Below are positions 43,096-51,402 of a DNA stretch of 61,207 nucleotides, piece after piece. The stretch is from LMUY01 sp964245075 (GTDB lineage Bacteria; Pseudomonadota; Alphaproteobacteria; Acetobacterales; Acetobacteraceae). A model generated the notes under the pieces. That model was not told where the DNA came from, made no database searches, and was given only the letters and a program-made list of their open reading frames with translations. The position numbers and the translations under genes were made by a program. The stretch covers positions 1-61,207 of the forward strand of contig CAXTLC010000017.1 of NCBI GenBank assembly GCA_964245075.1, read 5' to 3'. Position 1 is the stretch's first letter; every line of letters starts with the position of its first letter.

Positions 43096-44511
43096 TCAAT
43101 CCTGCGCCGCCCCTAGCCCGGGCGGGCGGCGCGTGTGCCAGTCCGTCGCCTGCTGGAAGGCATGCCCGGCGCGGCACAGCAGATCCTCGCCCAGGTGCCG
43201 GCCGACCAGTTGCAGGCTGAGCGGCATGCCGGCCTGGTCGATGCCGCTCGGAAGGGTGATGGTGGGGCTGCCGGAAAAGTCGAACGGCGCGGTGAAGCGC
43301 AGGATGCGGAGCAGCAGCTCAGGGTCCTGGCCGAACTCGACCATGCGGGCAAGGCTCGGGGCCGGCACCGCCATCGTCGGCACGAGGATGAGGTCGACCG
43401 CCGCGAAAACGGCGGCGAGGGCGCCGGAGAAGGCAAGGCGGTCGTGGTAGATATCGCCGAGGTCCATGCCGCCCACTGCCCGGCCCTGATCAATGAGCGC
43501 GGCCAGGTCCGAGCCGTATTCGCCGGCCCGGGCGGGGTAGGTGTCGCGGTGCGCGAGCGCGGTCTCGACCGCGCAGAACCGGGCCCAGCCGCGGAGCAGC
43601 TTGTCCGTCGCCGGAACGTCGATCTCCCGGATGACCGCGCCGAGGCTGGCCAGGACCCGCTCGGCCTCGTTCACGGCGGCGGCCACCTCCGGGTCGATGC
43701 CCTCGCTGTTCAAGCGGCGGTCGATCCCGACCGTGACGCCGCCCAGGCCGCCCCCAAGCGCCGCGAGGTAGTCCGGGACCGGCGCCTGCAACGACGTCGG
43801 GTCCCGCGGGTCGGCGCCCGCGATGACGCCCAGCACCGCGGCGGCGTCCTGCGCGCTGCGCGCCATGGGGCCGAGGTGGTCGAGCGAGGCGGCGAGCTCG
43901 AACACGCCGAAGCGGCTGACGCGCCCCCAGGTCGGCTTGATCCCCGTCAGCCCGCACGTGGCGGAGGGGAAGCGGATCGAGCCTCCCGTGTCCGAGCCGA
44001 GCGAGCCGAAGCACAGCCCGGCGGCGGTCGCCACGCCGGAGCCCGTCGACGAGGAGCCAACCCAGTGATCGGCGCTCCACGGGTTGAGCGGCGCCGGGTT
44101 GTCCGGATGATGGCTGGTGTAGGCGCCTTCCGTCATGCTGAGCTTGCCCAGGATCACGGCGCCGGCCTGCTCCAGGCGGTCCACCACCGTGGCGTTGTGG
44201 TCCGGCGTCCATGATTTGTGGATCATCGTGCCCGCGCCGGTCGGCGCGAAGGTGGTGTTGCAGAGATCCTTGACGGCGACCGGCACGCCGTGGAGCGGCC
44301 CTCGCGAAACGCCCGAAGCGGTTTCCCGGTCGGCCGCCTCGGCGCGGGCCACTGCGCGGTCGGCCAGCACGGTCGTGTAGCTGCGGTACCTGCCGTCAAG
44401 CGCCGCGATGCGTTCGAGCGCGGCTCCCGTGACCTCGCGGGACGAGACCTCGCGGCGCTTGATCCGCGCAGCCACGTCAACGAGCGACTCGAAAGCGTCG
44501 AATGCGGCCAT
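43096..44511 (-). CDS. amidase (amidase-signature family)
   Basis: Cytoplasmic hydrolase of 471 residues for an unknown amide, with the triad Lys81 (VPVAVKDLCN), cis-Ser154 (VGSSSTGSG) and nucleophile Ser178 (SDTGGSIRFPS). GAGGAG seven bases before the ATG at 44511 supports the start. The upstream gene is formamidase in the same direction, with 69 bases between. A near-perfect sigma-54 promoter lies inside that gap, so the amidase can be transcribed on its own under nitrogen limitation. Confidence 0.93.
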   Translation of the reverse strand: MAAFDAFESLVDVAARIKRREVSSREVTGAALERIAALDGRYRSYTTVLADRAVARAEAADRETASGVSRGPLHGVPVAVKDLCNTTFAPTGAGTMIHKSWTPDHNATVVDRLEQAGAVILGKLSMTEGAYTSHHPDNPAPLNPWSADHWVGSSSTGSGVATAAGLCFGSLGSDTGGSIRFPSATCGLTGIKPTWGRVSRFGVFELAASLDHLGPMARSAQDAAAVLGVIAGADPRDPTSLQAPVPDYLAALGGGLGGVTVGIDRRLNSEGIDPEVAAAVNEAERVLASLGAVIREIDVPATDKLLRGWARFCAVETALAHRDTYPARAGEYGSDLAALIDQGRAVGGMDLGDIYHDRLAFSGALAAVFAAVDLILVPTMAVPAPSLARMVEFGQDPELLLRILRFTAPFDFSGSPTITLPSGIDQAGMPLSLQLVGRHLGEDLLCRAGHAFQQATDWHTRRPPGLGAAQD

Positions 44512-44563
44512 GGTCGGCTCCTCGCACCTTGGTGGAAAGGCGGCAGGCTGGCGCTGCGATGGC

Positions 44564-44579
44564 AGCAAGCAGCGTGCCA
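44564..44579 (-). promoter_or_regulatory. sigma-54 promoter of the amidase gene
   Basis: On the minus strand TGGCACGCTGCTTGCT matches the RpoN consensus TGGCACG-N4-TTGCW at every fixed position, with ten bases between GG and GC. Transcription would start about 40 bases before the amidase ATG. The same 16 bases occur again at 46006-46021. Confidence 0.75.
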
Positions 44580-44580
44580 G

Positions 44581-45522
44581 CTACGGCCGGCCCAGGAGTG
44601 ACTTGTCCAGCATCATGTGCACGCCCTTGTTGCCGTCCACCAGTTGCGTGACCCGCAGATTGCCGGCGAGCGAGCACAGCATGTAGGCGTGGTTGCGCGA
44701 CAGGCCGGTGCGGTGGCAGACGTGCTTCACCATCTCGCGCACCGCCTGCTTGGCCGCGTCGTCCAGGTCCTCGTCCAGCCCGATGGACATCAGGTGGGTG
44801 GCGTTCTCCGCGAACGGGAAATCGACCGGCATGTCCTTGCGGACGCTGAGCCGGAACGTGCCGGACAGGCCGATCTCCAGCGCCGTGATGCACACCTCGC
44901 CATCGCCCTGCATGCCGTGGCCATCCCCCGCCATGAACAGCGCACCCTCGTTGAACACCGGCAGGTAGAGCGTGGTGCCGGCCTTGAGCTCCTTGTTGTC
45001 CATGTTGCCGCCGAAGGCGCGCGGCACGGGGGAGCCGCAGCGGCCCCAGGCACGCGGCGGCGCCACCCCGATGATGCCGAAGAACGGCTCCAGCGCCAGT
45101 TCCGTCCCCCAGGGCAGGATCGCGACGCCGCGGGCGTGGTCCACGCGCGGGTGGATGGTTTCGTATTCGGTGAACTCGTCCGGCAGCGTGCCCAGCAGCG
45201 GCAGGATGGCCACGAAGCCCCAATCCATCCGCACCTTGGCGTCCAGGATATCCACTTGCAGCGTGTCGCCGGGCACCGCGCCGCGGACATGGACCGGGCC
45301 GGTGATGAAATGCGGGCCCGGACCCGGCGGCAGCGTGTGGAGCGCCGCCAGGTAGTCCGCCGGCACCGGCAGGTCCGCAGGCAGGCTCTCGCGCCCGCCG
45401 GCCGGGAAGGAATGCAGCGTCACGGTGTCCCCGGAGTCCACCTCCAGCACCGGCGGCGTCGTCGCGTCCAGGTAGCCCAGCACCATCTTGTCTGGCGTGG
45501 CCGGGATCTCGTGATGTGCCAT
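44581..45522 (-). CDS. fmdA: acetamidase/formamidase family protein
   Basis: Zinc-type amidohydrolase of 313 residues releasing ammonia from formamide or another short amide. Family features are TGPVHVRGAVPGDTLQVDILD near residue 75, the GVAPPRAWGRCGSPVPRAFGGNMDNKEL region near 155, and MAGDGHGMQGDGEVCITALE near 195. GGAG eight bases before the ATG at 45522 supports the start. It lies downstream of a broken SDR gene and a sigma-54 promoter. The FmdA name is by similarity; acetamidases look alike. Confidence 0.9.
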   Translation of the reverse strand: MAHHEIPATPDKMVLGYLDATTPPVLEVDSGDTVTLHSFPAGGRESLPADLPVPADYLAALHTLPPGPGPHFITGPVHVRGAVPGDTLQVDILDAKVRMDWGFVAILPLLGTLPDEFTEYETIHPRVDHARGVAILPWGTELALEPFFGIIGVAPPRAWGRCGSPVPRAFGGNMDNKELKAGTTLYLPVFNEGALFMAGDGHGMQGDGEVCITALEIGLSGTFRLSVRKDMPVDFPFAENATHLMSIGLDEDLDDAAKQAVREMVKHVCHRTGLSRNHAYMLCSLAGNLRVTQLVDGNKGVHMMLDKSLLGRP

Positions 45523-45542
45523 GGACCGTTCTCCTGCTTGGG

Positions 45543-45875
45543 TCAGAGCTGCACGCCGCGGGCCAGCGCGCCGTCGACGACGAGGTTGGTGCCGGTGATG
45601 AAGCTCGCGGCCGGGCTGGCCAGGAAGACGACGGCGCGCGCCATCCCCTCCGGCGTGCCCATCCGCCCGGTCGGGTTCAGCGCCAGCGATTGCGCGAACA
45701 GGACCGGGTCGCCGCGCTCGATCTGCTCCCACACGCCGCCGGGGAAATAGGTGTTTCCTGGCGAAACGGTGTTGGCACGGATGTTCCTCGGCGCCAGGCA
45801 AGTTCTGCGGCCCTCAAGGTTCGCCACGGTGCCGGAAAACGAGAACAGGCAGCCGAGCTTCACGGCGTCGGCAGA
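45543..45875 (-). pseudogene. SDR dehydrogenase remnant (C-terminal part)
   Basis: The frame translates into a good SDR C-terminus: NIRANTVSPGNTYFPGGVWE, then GRMGTPEGMARAVVFLASPA and SFITGTNLVVDGALARGVQL. The Rossmann motif, NNAG and the catalytic YxxxK are missing; only about 80 residues remain recognisable and upstream sequence does not continue the family in any frame. No start codon with a ribosome site precedes it. The left boundary is certain (stop at 45543); the right edge is approximate. Confidence 0.75.
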
Positions 45876-46005
45876 CCAGGCGGCCGGATGATGGAACGGC
45901 GGATCACATCGTGCATGAGAGCCCCTCGCGCTTCGGTTGCATCGGCCGCAGGCTGGGCCGCTCGTGATGGGGATCACGGGCGGCCCATGATGTGCTGGCG
46001 AATGC

Positions 46006-46021
46006 AGCAAGCAGCGTGCCA
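46006..46021 (-). promoter_or_regulatory. sigma-54 promoter upstream of the SDR remnant and fmdA
   Basis: The minus strand again reads TGGCACGCTGCTTGCT, identical to the element before the amidase. The first intact gene downstream is fmdA, about 470 bases away across the SDR remnant, so the element probably drove the intact SDR-fmdA operon and still serves fmdA. The remaining sequence from about 45880 to 46273 contains no gene I can support. Confidence 0.68.
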
Positions 46022-46273
46022 AGCTTGCGCGAAGGCTGGGCTAGCTGTCGAGCGGCGTGTCCTTGTGTCTCGCGGGCCCGCGGCAACTCCAGCCCTGGAA
46101 CAGGTAGGAGACCATGACGCTCATCTCGCCCCCTTGCCCGCCGATGAGCTCCTGCAACTTGCGGGCATGTACGTCGGACCGGGCTTCTCAGGCTTGCCAG
46201 AGCAAGCCGTTTCTCTGTGGTGTTCCTGATGACAGTCCGCCACTCTCAACCCAGGACCAGGCTCCCCGGCCTT

Positions 46274-47401
46274 TTACGGCCTGTTTCCGGCCGTGGCTGC
46301 GGCAAGCCAGTCCACCACGGCCCCGACGGCCTCGCGCTCGCCCAGCCCTCGCCCGCGCGCTTCGGCGAAGGCCGCGAGCTGCCGGTCCGCACCCGTGCCC
46401 TCCGCGGCGACCGTGCGCGCCATGGCGACCTCGTCCGCACAGCCCAGCGCATCCGCGTCTTCCCCGACCAATTGGAGCGCCGCGTCGAGGCAGGCCGGGA
46501 ACGGCAGGGCGTCGCCAGAGTCGGCGTCGATCAGCTTGGCGCCAACGCCGTCGCGCTGCGCGCGCCACAAATTCTCCGCGGCGATGGCGCGGGAGGCGCC
46601 GGTCAGGCCCCTGTTCCAATCCGGCCGGCGGCCCGCCATGCGCACAAGGCAGCGGTAAAGCGCCGCGACGGCGAGCGTGTGGTCCAACAAAGGGCAGCTA
46701 TCGGCGACGCGCAGCTCCAGGGTCGGGAAGTGCACGGAAGGGCGCAGCGTCCACCACAGGAAGCTTGCGTCCGCAATCGCCCCCGCCCGGGTCATGACCT
46801 CGACGTAGCGGGCGTAATCCTCAGGCCCGGCAAACAGGTCCGGCAGCCCGGTGCGGGGCATCTCCCCGAAAGCGGAAAGGCGATAGCCGGCAACCCCCAT
46901 CGCCCGCCCCTGCCAGAACGGCGAGGACACGGACAGCGCCAGCAGCAGCGGCATGGCGGGCAGCAGCCGGTTCATCAGGTCCACCCGTTCCTCGGGCCGC
47001 GGCACCTCCACGTGGACGTGCATGCCGCAGACCACGTTGCGGCGGCCCAGCGTCCCCAGTTCGCGCATCATGCCCTCATACCGGTCTTTCTGGGTGATGC
47101 TCTGGCGGGACCAGCGGGCGACCGGGTGGGTGCCGGCCGCGAACACCAGCAGGCCGTGGTCCCGCCCCATCCCGGACAAGCCGGAGCGCAGCCCGGCCAG
47201 CGTGCCGCGGGCGTCGGCGAAGCTGGTGGAAGGCGGCGTCGAGACCTCGACCTGCGATTGCAGCAGCTCGCGCTCGACGGCCGGCATCCGGGCGCGGACG
47301 GCAGCATGGAACGCCGTGGCGTTGCGCTTCGGCGTCCCGCGCGTGGCGGCGTCCGCGAGGAAGTACTCCTCCTCGATGCCGAACCGATAGCTTGCGTCCA
47401 T
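46274..47401 (-). CDS. YbdK-type carboxylate-amine ligase (GCS2 family)
   Basis: ATP-dependent ligase of 375 residues related to glutamate-cysteine ligase type 2; YbdK shows weak gamma-glutamyl-cysteine synthetase activity, and the natural substrate is mostly unknown. RFGIEEEYFLAD at residue 6 supplies the metal-binding glutamates, VEVSTPPSTSFADAR and CGMHVHVEVP the active-site strand, and WWTLRPSVHFPTLELRVAD the second metal region. GGAGG just upstream fixes the ATG at 47401. It is divergent from the MHS transporter, with 132 bases between them. Confidence 0.9.
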   Translation of the reverse strand: MDASYRFGIEEEYFLADAATRGTPKRNATAFHAAVRARMPAVERELLQSQVEVSTPPSTSFADARGTLAGLRSGLSGMGRDHGLLVFAAGTHPVARWSRQSITQKDRYEGMMRELGTLGRRNVVCGMHVHVEVPRPEERVDLMNRLLPAMPLLLALSVSSPFWQGRAMGVAGYRLSAFGEMPRTGLPDLFAGPEDYARYVEVMTRAGAIADASFLWWTLRPSVHFPTLELRVADSCPLLDHTLAVAALYRCLVRMAGRRPDWNRGLTGASRAIAAENLWRAQRDGVGAKLIDADSGDALPFPACLDAALQLVGEDADALGCADEVAMARTVAAEGTGADRQLAAFAEARGRGLGEREAVGAVVDWLAAATAGNRP

Positions 47402-47533
47402 GGCGTCCTCCCGTACGTGCGCGGGCGAGTAGAAGCACGTGCGCGATCCGAATGCGACCGGGCGGTTGGCGGTGAACCGGCGTCCGGATAACGTCGGTTC
47501 ACCCTGCCATACAAGCCCGCATGGGGAGCCGCC

Positions 47534-48829
47534 ATGTCGTCCCACGGTCCCACTCCCGGACAAGCCGCGAGCCAGCGGCGCCGCGCGATCCTCGCCGGCG
47601 CCATCGGCACGGTGCTCGAATGGTATGATTTCGCCGTTTACGGCTACTTCGTCCCGATCATCTCGCAGCTATTCTTCCCGGCCAGGACGCCGGTCGTCTC
47701 GCTGCTGCTGACCTTCTCGGTCTTCGGCGTCGGCTTCGTCATGCGGCCGGTCGGCTCGGTCGTGTTCGGCCAGTATGGCGACCGGCATGGCCGCAAGCGC
47801 GCGTTGAGCGCGGTCATCTTCCTGATGGCGGTCTCGACCTTCGCGGTGGGCCTGCTGCCGACCTACGCCTCGATGGGCACGCTGGCGCCGGCGCTGCTGG
47901 TGGCGGCGCGGCTGGCGCAGGGCCTGTCGGGCGGCGGCGAATGGGGCGGCGCCGCGGCCTACCTGGTCGAGTACGCCGCACCCGGCAAGCGCGGGCTGAC
48001 CGGGTCGTGGCAGCAGGTCAGCGTCGGCTGCGGCTTCCTGCTGGGTTCGCTGAGCGCGGCGCTGCTGAACACCTGGGTCTCGCCGGAGGCGATGCTGGCA
48101 TGGGGGTGGCGCATCCCGTTCCTGGGGGGCGTGCTCGTGGGCGGGGTCGGCGCAATCATGCGGTGGCGCTTGGACGACACGCCCGCGTTCACCCGGCTGG
48201 AGCAGCAGGGCCAGGTTTCCCGGTCGCCCCTGCTGGAAGCGTTCACGACCTTCCGCAAGCCCACGCTGATCGCCTTCGGCATCACGGTGCACAACACCGT
48301 CGGCTACTACGCGGTGCTGATCTACCTGACGACGTGGCTGACCAGCATCGTGAAGATGCCGCGCGGCACGGCGCTCTGGATCGGCACGGCCTGCCTGCTG
48401 GCCTTCGTCGCCGCCGTCCCGCTGACGGGGGCGCTGTCCGACCGGATCGGCCGGCGGCCGTTGCTCATCGCCTCCTGCGCCGGCTACGTCCTGCTGGCCT
48501 ACCCGCTGTTCCTGCTGGCGTCCTCCGGCGTCACCGCCTGGGCGTTCGCGGCGCAGCTCGTGCTGGTGCTGCTGCTGGCGCTGTACGCCGGGCCGGGGCC
48601 GGCGGTGTACTGCGAGCTGTTTCCCACCAGGGTGCGCTACACGGCGATGTCGGTGGGCTACAACATCGCGGTGGCGGTCTTCGGCGGCTTCGCGCCGTTC
48701 ATCGCCACGGGGCTGATCCAGTGGACGGGCAACATCCTGGCGCCCGCCGCCTACGTGGCCGCCGCCGCCGCGGTGACGCTGCTCACCATGATCTGGGTGA
48801 AGGAAACGGCGTTCGAGCCGCTGGGCTAG
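47534..48829 (+). CDS. MFS transporter, metabolite:H+ symporter (MHS) family
   Basis: Twelve-helix symporter of 431 residues. GTVLEWYDFAVYGYFVPII is the diagnostic MHS start, FGQYGDRHGRKRAL the loop 2-3 motif, and RLAQGLSGGGEWGGAAAYLVEYA the helix 5 region. Relatives import proline/betaine, shikimate, alpha-ketoglutarate or citrate; the substrate here cannot be told. It converges with the deacetylase gene, and the two stop codons overlap. Confidence 0.92.
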   Translation: MSSHGPTPGQAASQRRRAILAGAIGTVLEWYDFAVYGYFVPIISQLFFPARTPVVSLLLTFSVFGVGFVMRPVGSVVFGQYGDRHGRKRALSAVIFLMAVSTFAVGLLPTYASMGTLAPALLVAARLAQGLSGGGEWGGAAAYLVEYAAPGKRGLTGSWQQVSVGCGFLLGSLSAALLNTWVSPEAMLAWGWRIPFLGGVLVGGVGAIMRWRLDDTPAFTRLEQQGQVSRSPLLEAFTTFRKPTLIAFGITVHNTVGYYAVLIYLTTWLTSIVKMPRGTALWIGTACLLAFVAAVPLTGALSDRIGRRPLLIASCAGYVLLAYPLFLLASSGVTAWAFAAQLVLVLLLALYAGPGPAVYCELFPTRVRYTAMSVGYNIAVAVFGGFAPFIATGLIQWTGNILAPAAYVAAAAAVTLLTMIWVKETAFEPLG

Positions 48830-49677
48830 CCGCGGAGGCTGACCCCCGCCGGGTGGCGCTGGCGGTACCGCTCCACCGCCGTTTCCATCGTCACGAATTC
48901 CGCGCCGCCGTCCCGCAGCGTCTGGATGAACTGCTCCAGCGCCAGCATGCGCTGCCCCCGTCCGACCACGTGGGGATGGAACGTGTAGGTCAGCACGCCC
49001 CACTCGGCGTGCTTCGCCATGTAGGCGAACTCGTCGGTGAAGTTCTGGAACACGGCCCGGGCGTTCATCAATCCCGGCAGGATCGTCTGCCCCGTCCGCA
49101 TGAACTCGAAATGCGGATGGTCGTCCAGCGACCAGCTCACCGGCATCTCCACCAGTTCGGTGTCCGGCCCGAACACCATCGGTTCCAGCAGGCTGATGAC
49201 GTCGCCGCGCCGCGCCTGGTACGGCGAGACATCATGGCCCATCATGGAGCTGTCGTAGGTGAAACCGTGCTTCAGCAGCAGGTCCACGCTGTGCGGGCTG
49301 AGGTCCCAGGACGGGGAGCGATAGCCGCGCGGCTTGCGCCCGGTCAGCGCCACGATGGCGTCGTTGCCGCGGACCAGTTCCTCCTCCTCGCCGTCCCGGC
49401 CCAAGGTCGCCGGGATGCGGTGCGTCCAGCCGTGGTTGCCGATCTCGTGCCCGGCTTCGGCGACGGCGCGGACGCAGCGCGGATAGCTCTCGATCGTGTG
49501 GCCTGGGATGAACCAGGTGCTTGGCACGCGGTGCAGCCGCAGCAGGTCGAGGATGCGCGGCACCGCGACGATGCCGAAATCCCCGCGGGAGATCATGGTC
49601 GGCGTGGTCAGCTCCCGCGAGATCATCGACGAGGCGTTGTCGTGATCGAACGTCAGGCACACCATGAGGTCCGGCAT
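48826..49677 (-). CDS. polysaccharide deacetylase family protein
   Basis: Carbohydrate esterase 4-type protein of 283 residues. The NodB-fold metal site is visible: LTFDHDNASS supplies the Asp pair and GHEIGNHGWTHRIPA the His-x-x-x-His. SPSWDLSPHSVDLLLKHGFTYDSSMM follows. The lack of a signal peptide and the overall pattern resemble the cytoplasmic PuuE-allantoinase/peptidoglycan-deacetylase-like group, so a ureide such as allantoin is a possible substrate, which would suit the nitrogen theme. GGGGAGGAG precedes the ATG at 49677. Confidence 0.88.
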   Translation of the reverse strand: MPDLMVCLTFDHDNASSMISRELTTPTMISRGDFGIVAVPRILDLLRLHRVPSTWFIPGHTIESYPRCVRAVAEAGHEIGNHGWTHRIPATLGRDGEEEELVRGNDAIVALTGRKPRGYRSPSWDLSPHSVDLLLKHGFTYDSSMMGHDVSPYQARRGDVISLLEPMVFGPDTELVEMPVSWSLDDHPHFEFMRTGQTILPGLMNARAVFQNFTDEFAYMAKHAEWGVLTYTFHPHVVGRGQRMLALEQFIQTLRDGGAEFVTMETAVERYRQRHPAGVSLRG

Positions 49678-49800
49678 CGTGTCTCCTCCCCTTGCAGCGT
49701 TTGATGTCGGCAAAGACCGGCTGGCCGCCGTATCGGCCGGAGCACGGCAGTTGCCGTCCGACTTTGGACATCCGGACGGGGCATGCTACTTCCGACTCGG

Positions 49801-49872
49801 GCCGGGGTAGCACAGTGGTAGTGCAGTCGATTTGTAATCGAAAGGCCGGGGGTTCAAATCCCTCCCTCGGCA
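49801..49872 (+). tRNA. tRNA-Thr (anticodon TGT)
   Basis: The sequence folds as a cloverleaf: acceptor GCCGGGG pairing with CCTCGGC, D-arm GCAC/GTGC, anticodon loop TTTGTAA with TGT, T-arm with TTCAAAT, discriminator A. The CCA end is not encoded. The anticodon stem has one mismatch at its base. An AT-richer, probably acquired segment begins right after the gene. Confidence 0.95.
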
Positions 49873-50026
49873 TAATAACACGTTGATATTGCGCACGATG
49901 CCAGCATTATTTACGACATTGTTGTAAGTTCTCCCTCATGCCCTTCGCCGGCGTCACCCTGCTTCGCGCCCCTGCCCGCACGTCCACGTCACCCGCGACC
50001 GCTAGCCACGCCGCGGCAGATGTAGC

Positions 50027-50215
50027 GTGGCCGACCTCATCGCCCGCTACGATCCGGATCAGTCATGTCCGGCGTTGCGGAACCTGCTGGCGGCGGACTG
50101 CCCGCGAATGATCGCGAAGAGGTGGCACAATTGGTGCAAGGTCAAGCACGATCGGTGGGAGACACATCAAACCGCGGTGTTCAACGTGTTCGCGTTGGTG
50201 GCGCCATATCGCTGA
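50027..50215 (+). CDS. possible small protein of 62 residues
   Basis: A GTG-started frame encodes MADLIARYDPDQSCPALRNL..., which has the composition of a real protein in its first 45 residues. It lacks a clear ribosome binding site and its end overlaps the convergent PAPS-reductase-like gene. It could be a relic of a longer gene. Nothing else is visible between the tRNA and this frame. Confidence 0.25.
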   Translation: MADLIARYDPDQSCPALRNLLAADCPRMIAKRWHNWCKVKHDRWETHQTAVFNVFALVAPYR

Positions 50216-50996
50216 TTGTCTGCTCAGCTAAGTAGCAGAGCAGACTGCATTCGGTTGCCGGCCCGTTGTCGCCTCCGTCCAGCGCCGGGTCTAGTTCATC
50301 AAGAAAGATGCGATCCCGGGAGCCGGTGGTCAGCTTGACCAGTCGAACCCCTAACTCACGCGACAGCAACGCACGGGCTAAAAACACCGCAGGGAACAGC
50401 CGGCGCACCCGGTTCCAATAGCGCGGGCTTTGCGCCTGGACGCAGCCGATACAGTTGGCATTCGGGAAGCCAAGCCGATACATCATCGGGAGCACAAGCC
50501 CAGCTCGCCGCACGATGGCATGGCAGGCCTCCTTATTCAGACCTTCCCTGATGAGCATGGACACGATCGGCACGTCAGGGTTGTTGGCCTTGAGGCGATC
50601 AATGCGGCCAACCTCGTCCGACGTGTAGCCGAACGCTTGAATGTCCGGTTGCCAGGCTTGTTCGAAGTCCCAGCGAACCGCCTTCTTCATCTCTATAGTG
50701 CAGCGCGCGCCGCCTTGGCCGCTCATGTAGCGCTTGCGAGTCCAGACATCCTCGCAGCTCTCGTATTCGGAACTGCGTAGGGTATGGATTTCGTGTCCAA
50801 ACCAATGCTCACAATCGGCGGCAAACCGGTCGTTGTCGGGATGCTCCTCTGGGACGATGCACCGGGCAATCCGAATATCGTGGGTGTCGGCATAAGCAGC
50901 CAGGACGATCTTAGTATTCACGGCGCTGGCAGTGCCACAAGAAAACCACGACACGATGCGCGGACGATTGTGAAAGTTAAGTATGATCGCGTTCAA
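50181..50996 (-). CDS. PAPS reductase-like (PP-loop ATPase) protein of mobile-element type
   Basis: Protein of 271 residues with a nucleotide-binding loop variant SWFSCGTASAVNTKI near residue 15, followed by ARCIVPEEHPDNDRF and the cysteine pair NCIGC near residue 180. This is the layout of phage- and island-borne phosphoadenosine phosphosulfate reductase-like proteins (the fold also used by DndC), not of CysH, and no cysteine biosynthesis genes are near. It starts at a TTG that overlaps the stop of the 40-residue ORF as TTGA, suggesting coupled translation. Function unknown; it is the largest gene of an AT-richer operon beside tRNA-Thr. Confidence 0.72.
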   Translation of the reverse strand: MNAIILNFHNRPRIVSWFSCGTASAVNTKIVLAAYADTHDIRIARCIVPEEHPDNDRFAADCEHWFGHEIHTLRSSEYESCEDVWTRKRYMSGQGGARCTIEMKKAVRWDFEQAWQPDIQAFGYTSDEVGRIDRLKANNPDVPIVSMLIREGLNKEACHAIVRRAGLVLPMMYRLGFPNANCIGCVQAQSPRYWNRVRRLFPAVFLARALLSRELGVRLVKLTTGSRDRIFLDELDPALDGGDNGPATECSLLCYLAEQTISDMAPPTRTR

Positions 50997-51115
50997 GGCT
51001 TAAGCCACAATGCATAAACCGCACCAACAAAAGCCAGCAACGACGAGAACAGCATTAGGCCGATAAACAATCGAGCAATCGATGGAACTTTACCTCCTCT
51101 AATCGTAAGCCCCAT
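50993..51115 (-). CDS. 40-residue single-helix membrane protein in an overlapping frame
   Basis: An ATG at 51115 opens a frame of 40 codons inside the end of the two-helix membrane protein gene. It begins MGLTIRGGKVPSIARL, continues with one hydrophobic helix (FIGLMLFSSLLAFVGAVYAL) and ends WLKP. Its stop overlaps the TTG of the next gene (TTGA). A hydrophobic helix of correct length in an alternative frame, a basic N-terminus and exact abutment to the next gene support reality. The ribosome site is weak, so translation may depend on the upstream gene; alternatively the helix is joined to that protein by a frameshift. Confidence 0.5.
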   Translation of the reverse strand: MGLTIRGGKVPSIARLFIGLMLFSSLLAFVGAVYALWLKP

Positions 51116-51402
51116 CTCTTTTCAAACCTTTTAATGCTGTTCAAATAGGCATTCAGACTTAATCTGCTTCGGTAAAACGCTCCAGCCGCCGCTAATCCGA
51201 CAGTACCAGAAAAAAGAAAAACACCTGTAGCAAGTAAGCGGTGTTGCGGAATTTGCTGAGTGCCAAAATACCACAAACCACCTATCACCGTCGAAAAAAT
51301 GGGTGGAAGCCTGTAAAGCGCATCGTTTACAGATTGCAGACGGTCGCAATGAGACTTGTATATGTCAATTGCCTGGATGTTACTTGAACTCTCAAGCTCC
51401 AT
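51055..51402 (-). CDS. two-helix membrane protein of unknown family
   Basis: Protein of 115 residues, not recognised. The helical N-terminus (NIQAIDIYKSHCDRLQSVNDALY) is followed by a helix IFSTVIGGLWYFGTQ near residues 35-50, another LLATGVFLFSGTVGLAAAGAFY near 56-77, and a charged tail (LNSIKRFEKRWGLRLEEVKF). The base composition is much more AT-rich than the rest of the window, a sign of transfer. It overlaps the upstream HTH gene by 11 bases and the 40-residue ORF by 61. Confidence 0.68.
   Translation of the reverse strand: MELESSSNIQAIDIYKSHCDRLQSVNDALYRLPPIFSTVIGGLWYFGTQQIPQHRLLATGVFLFSGTVGLAAAGAFYRSRLSLNAYLNSIKRFEKRWGLRLEEVKFHRLLDCLSA

Noticed and set aside
50123..50138. TGGCACAATTGGTGCA, another GG-N10-GC match on the plus strand
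   Set aside because: The -12 element is GTGCA rather than TTGCA and no plus-strand gene starts downstream; it sits inside a doubtful small frame.
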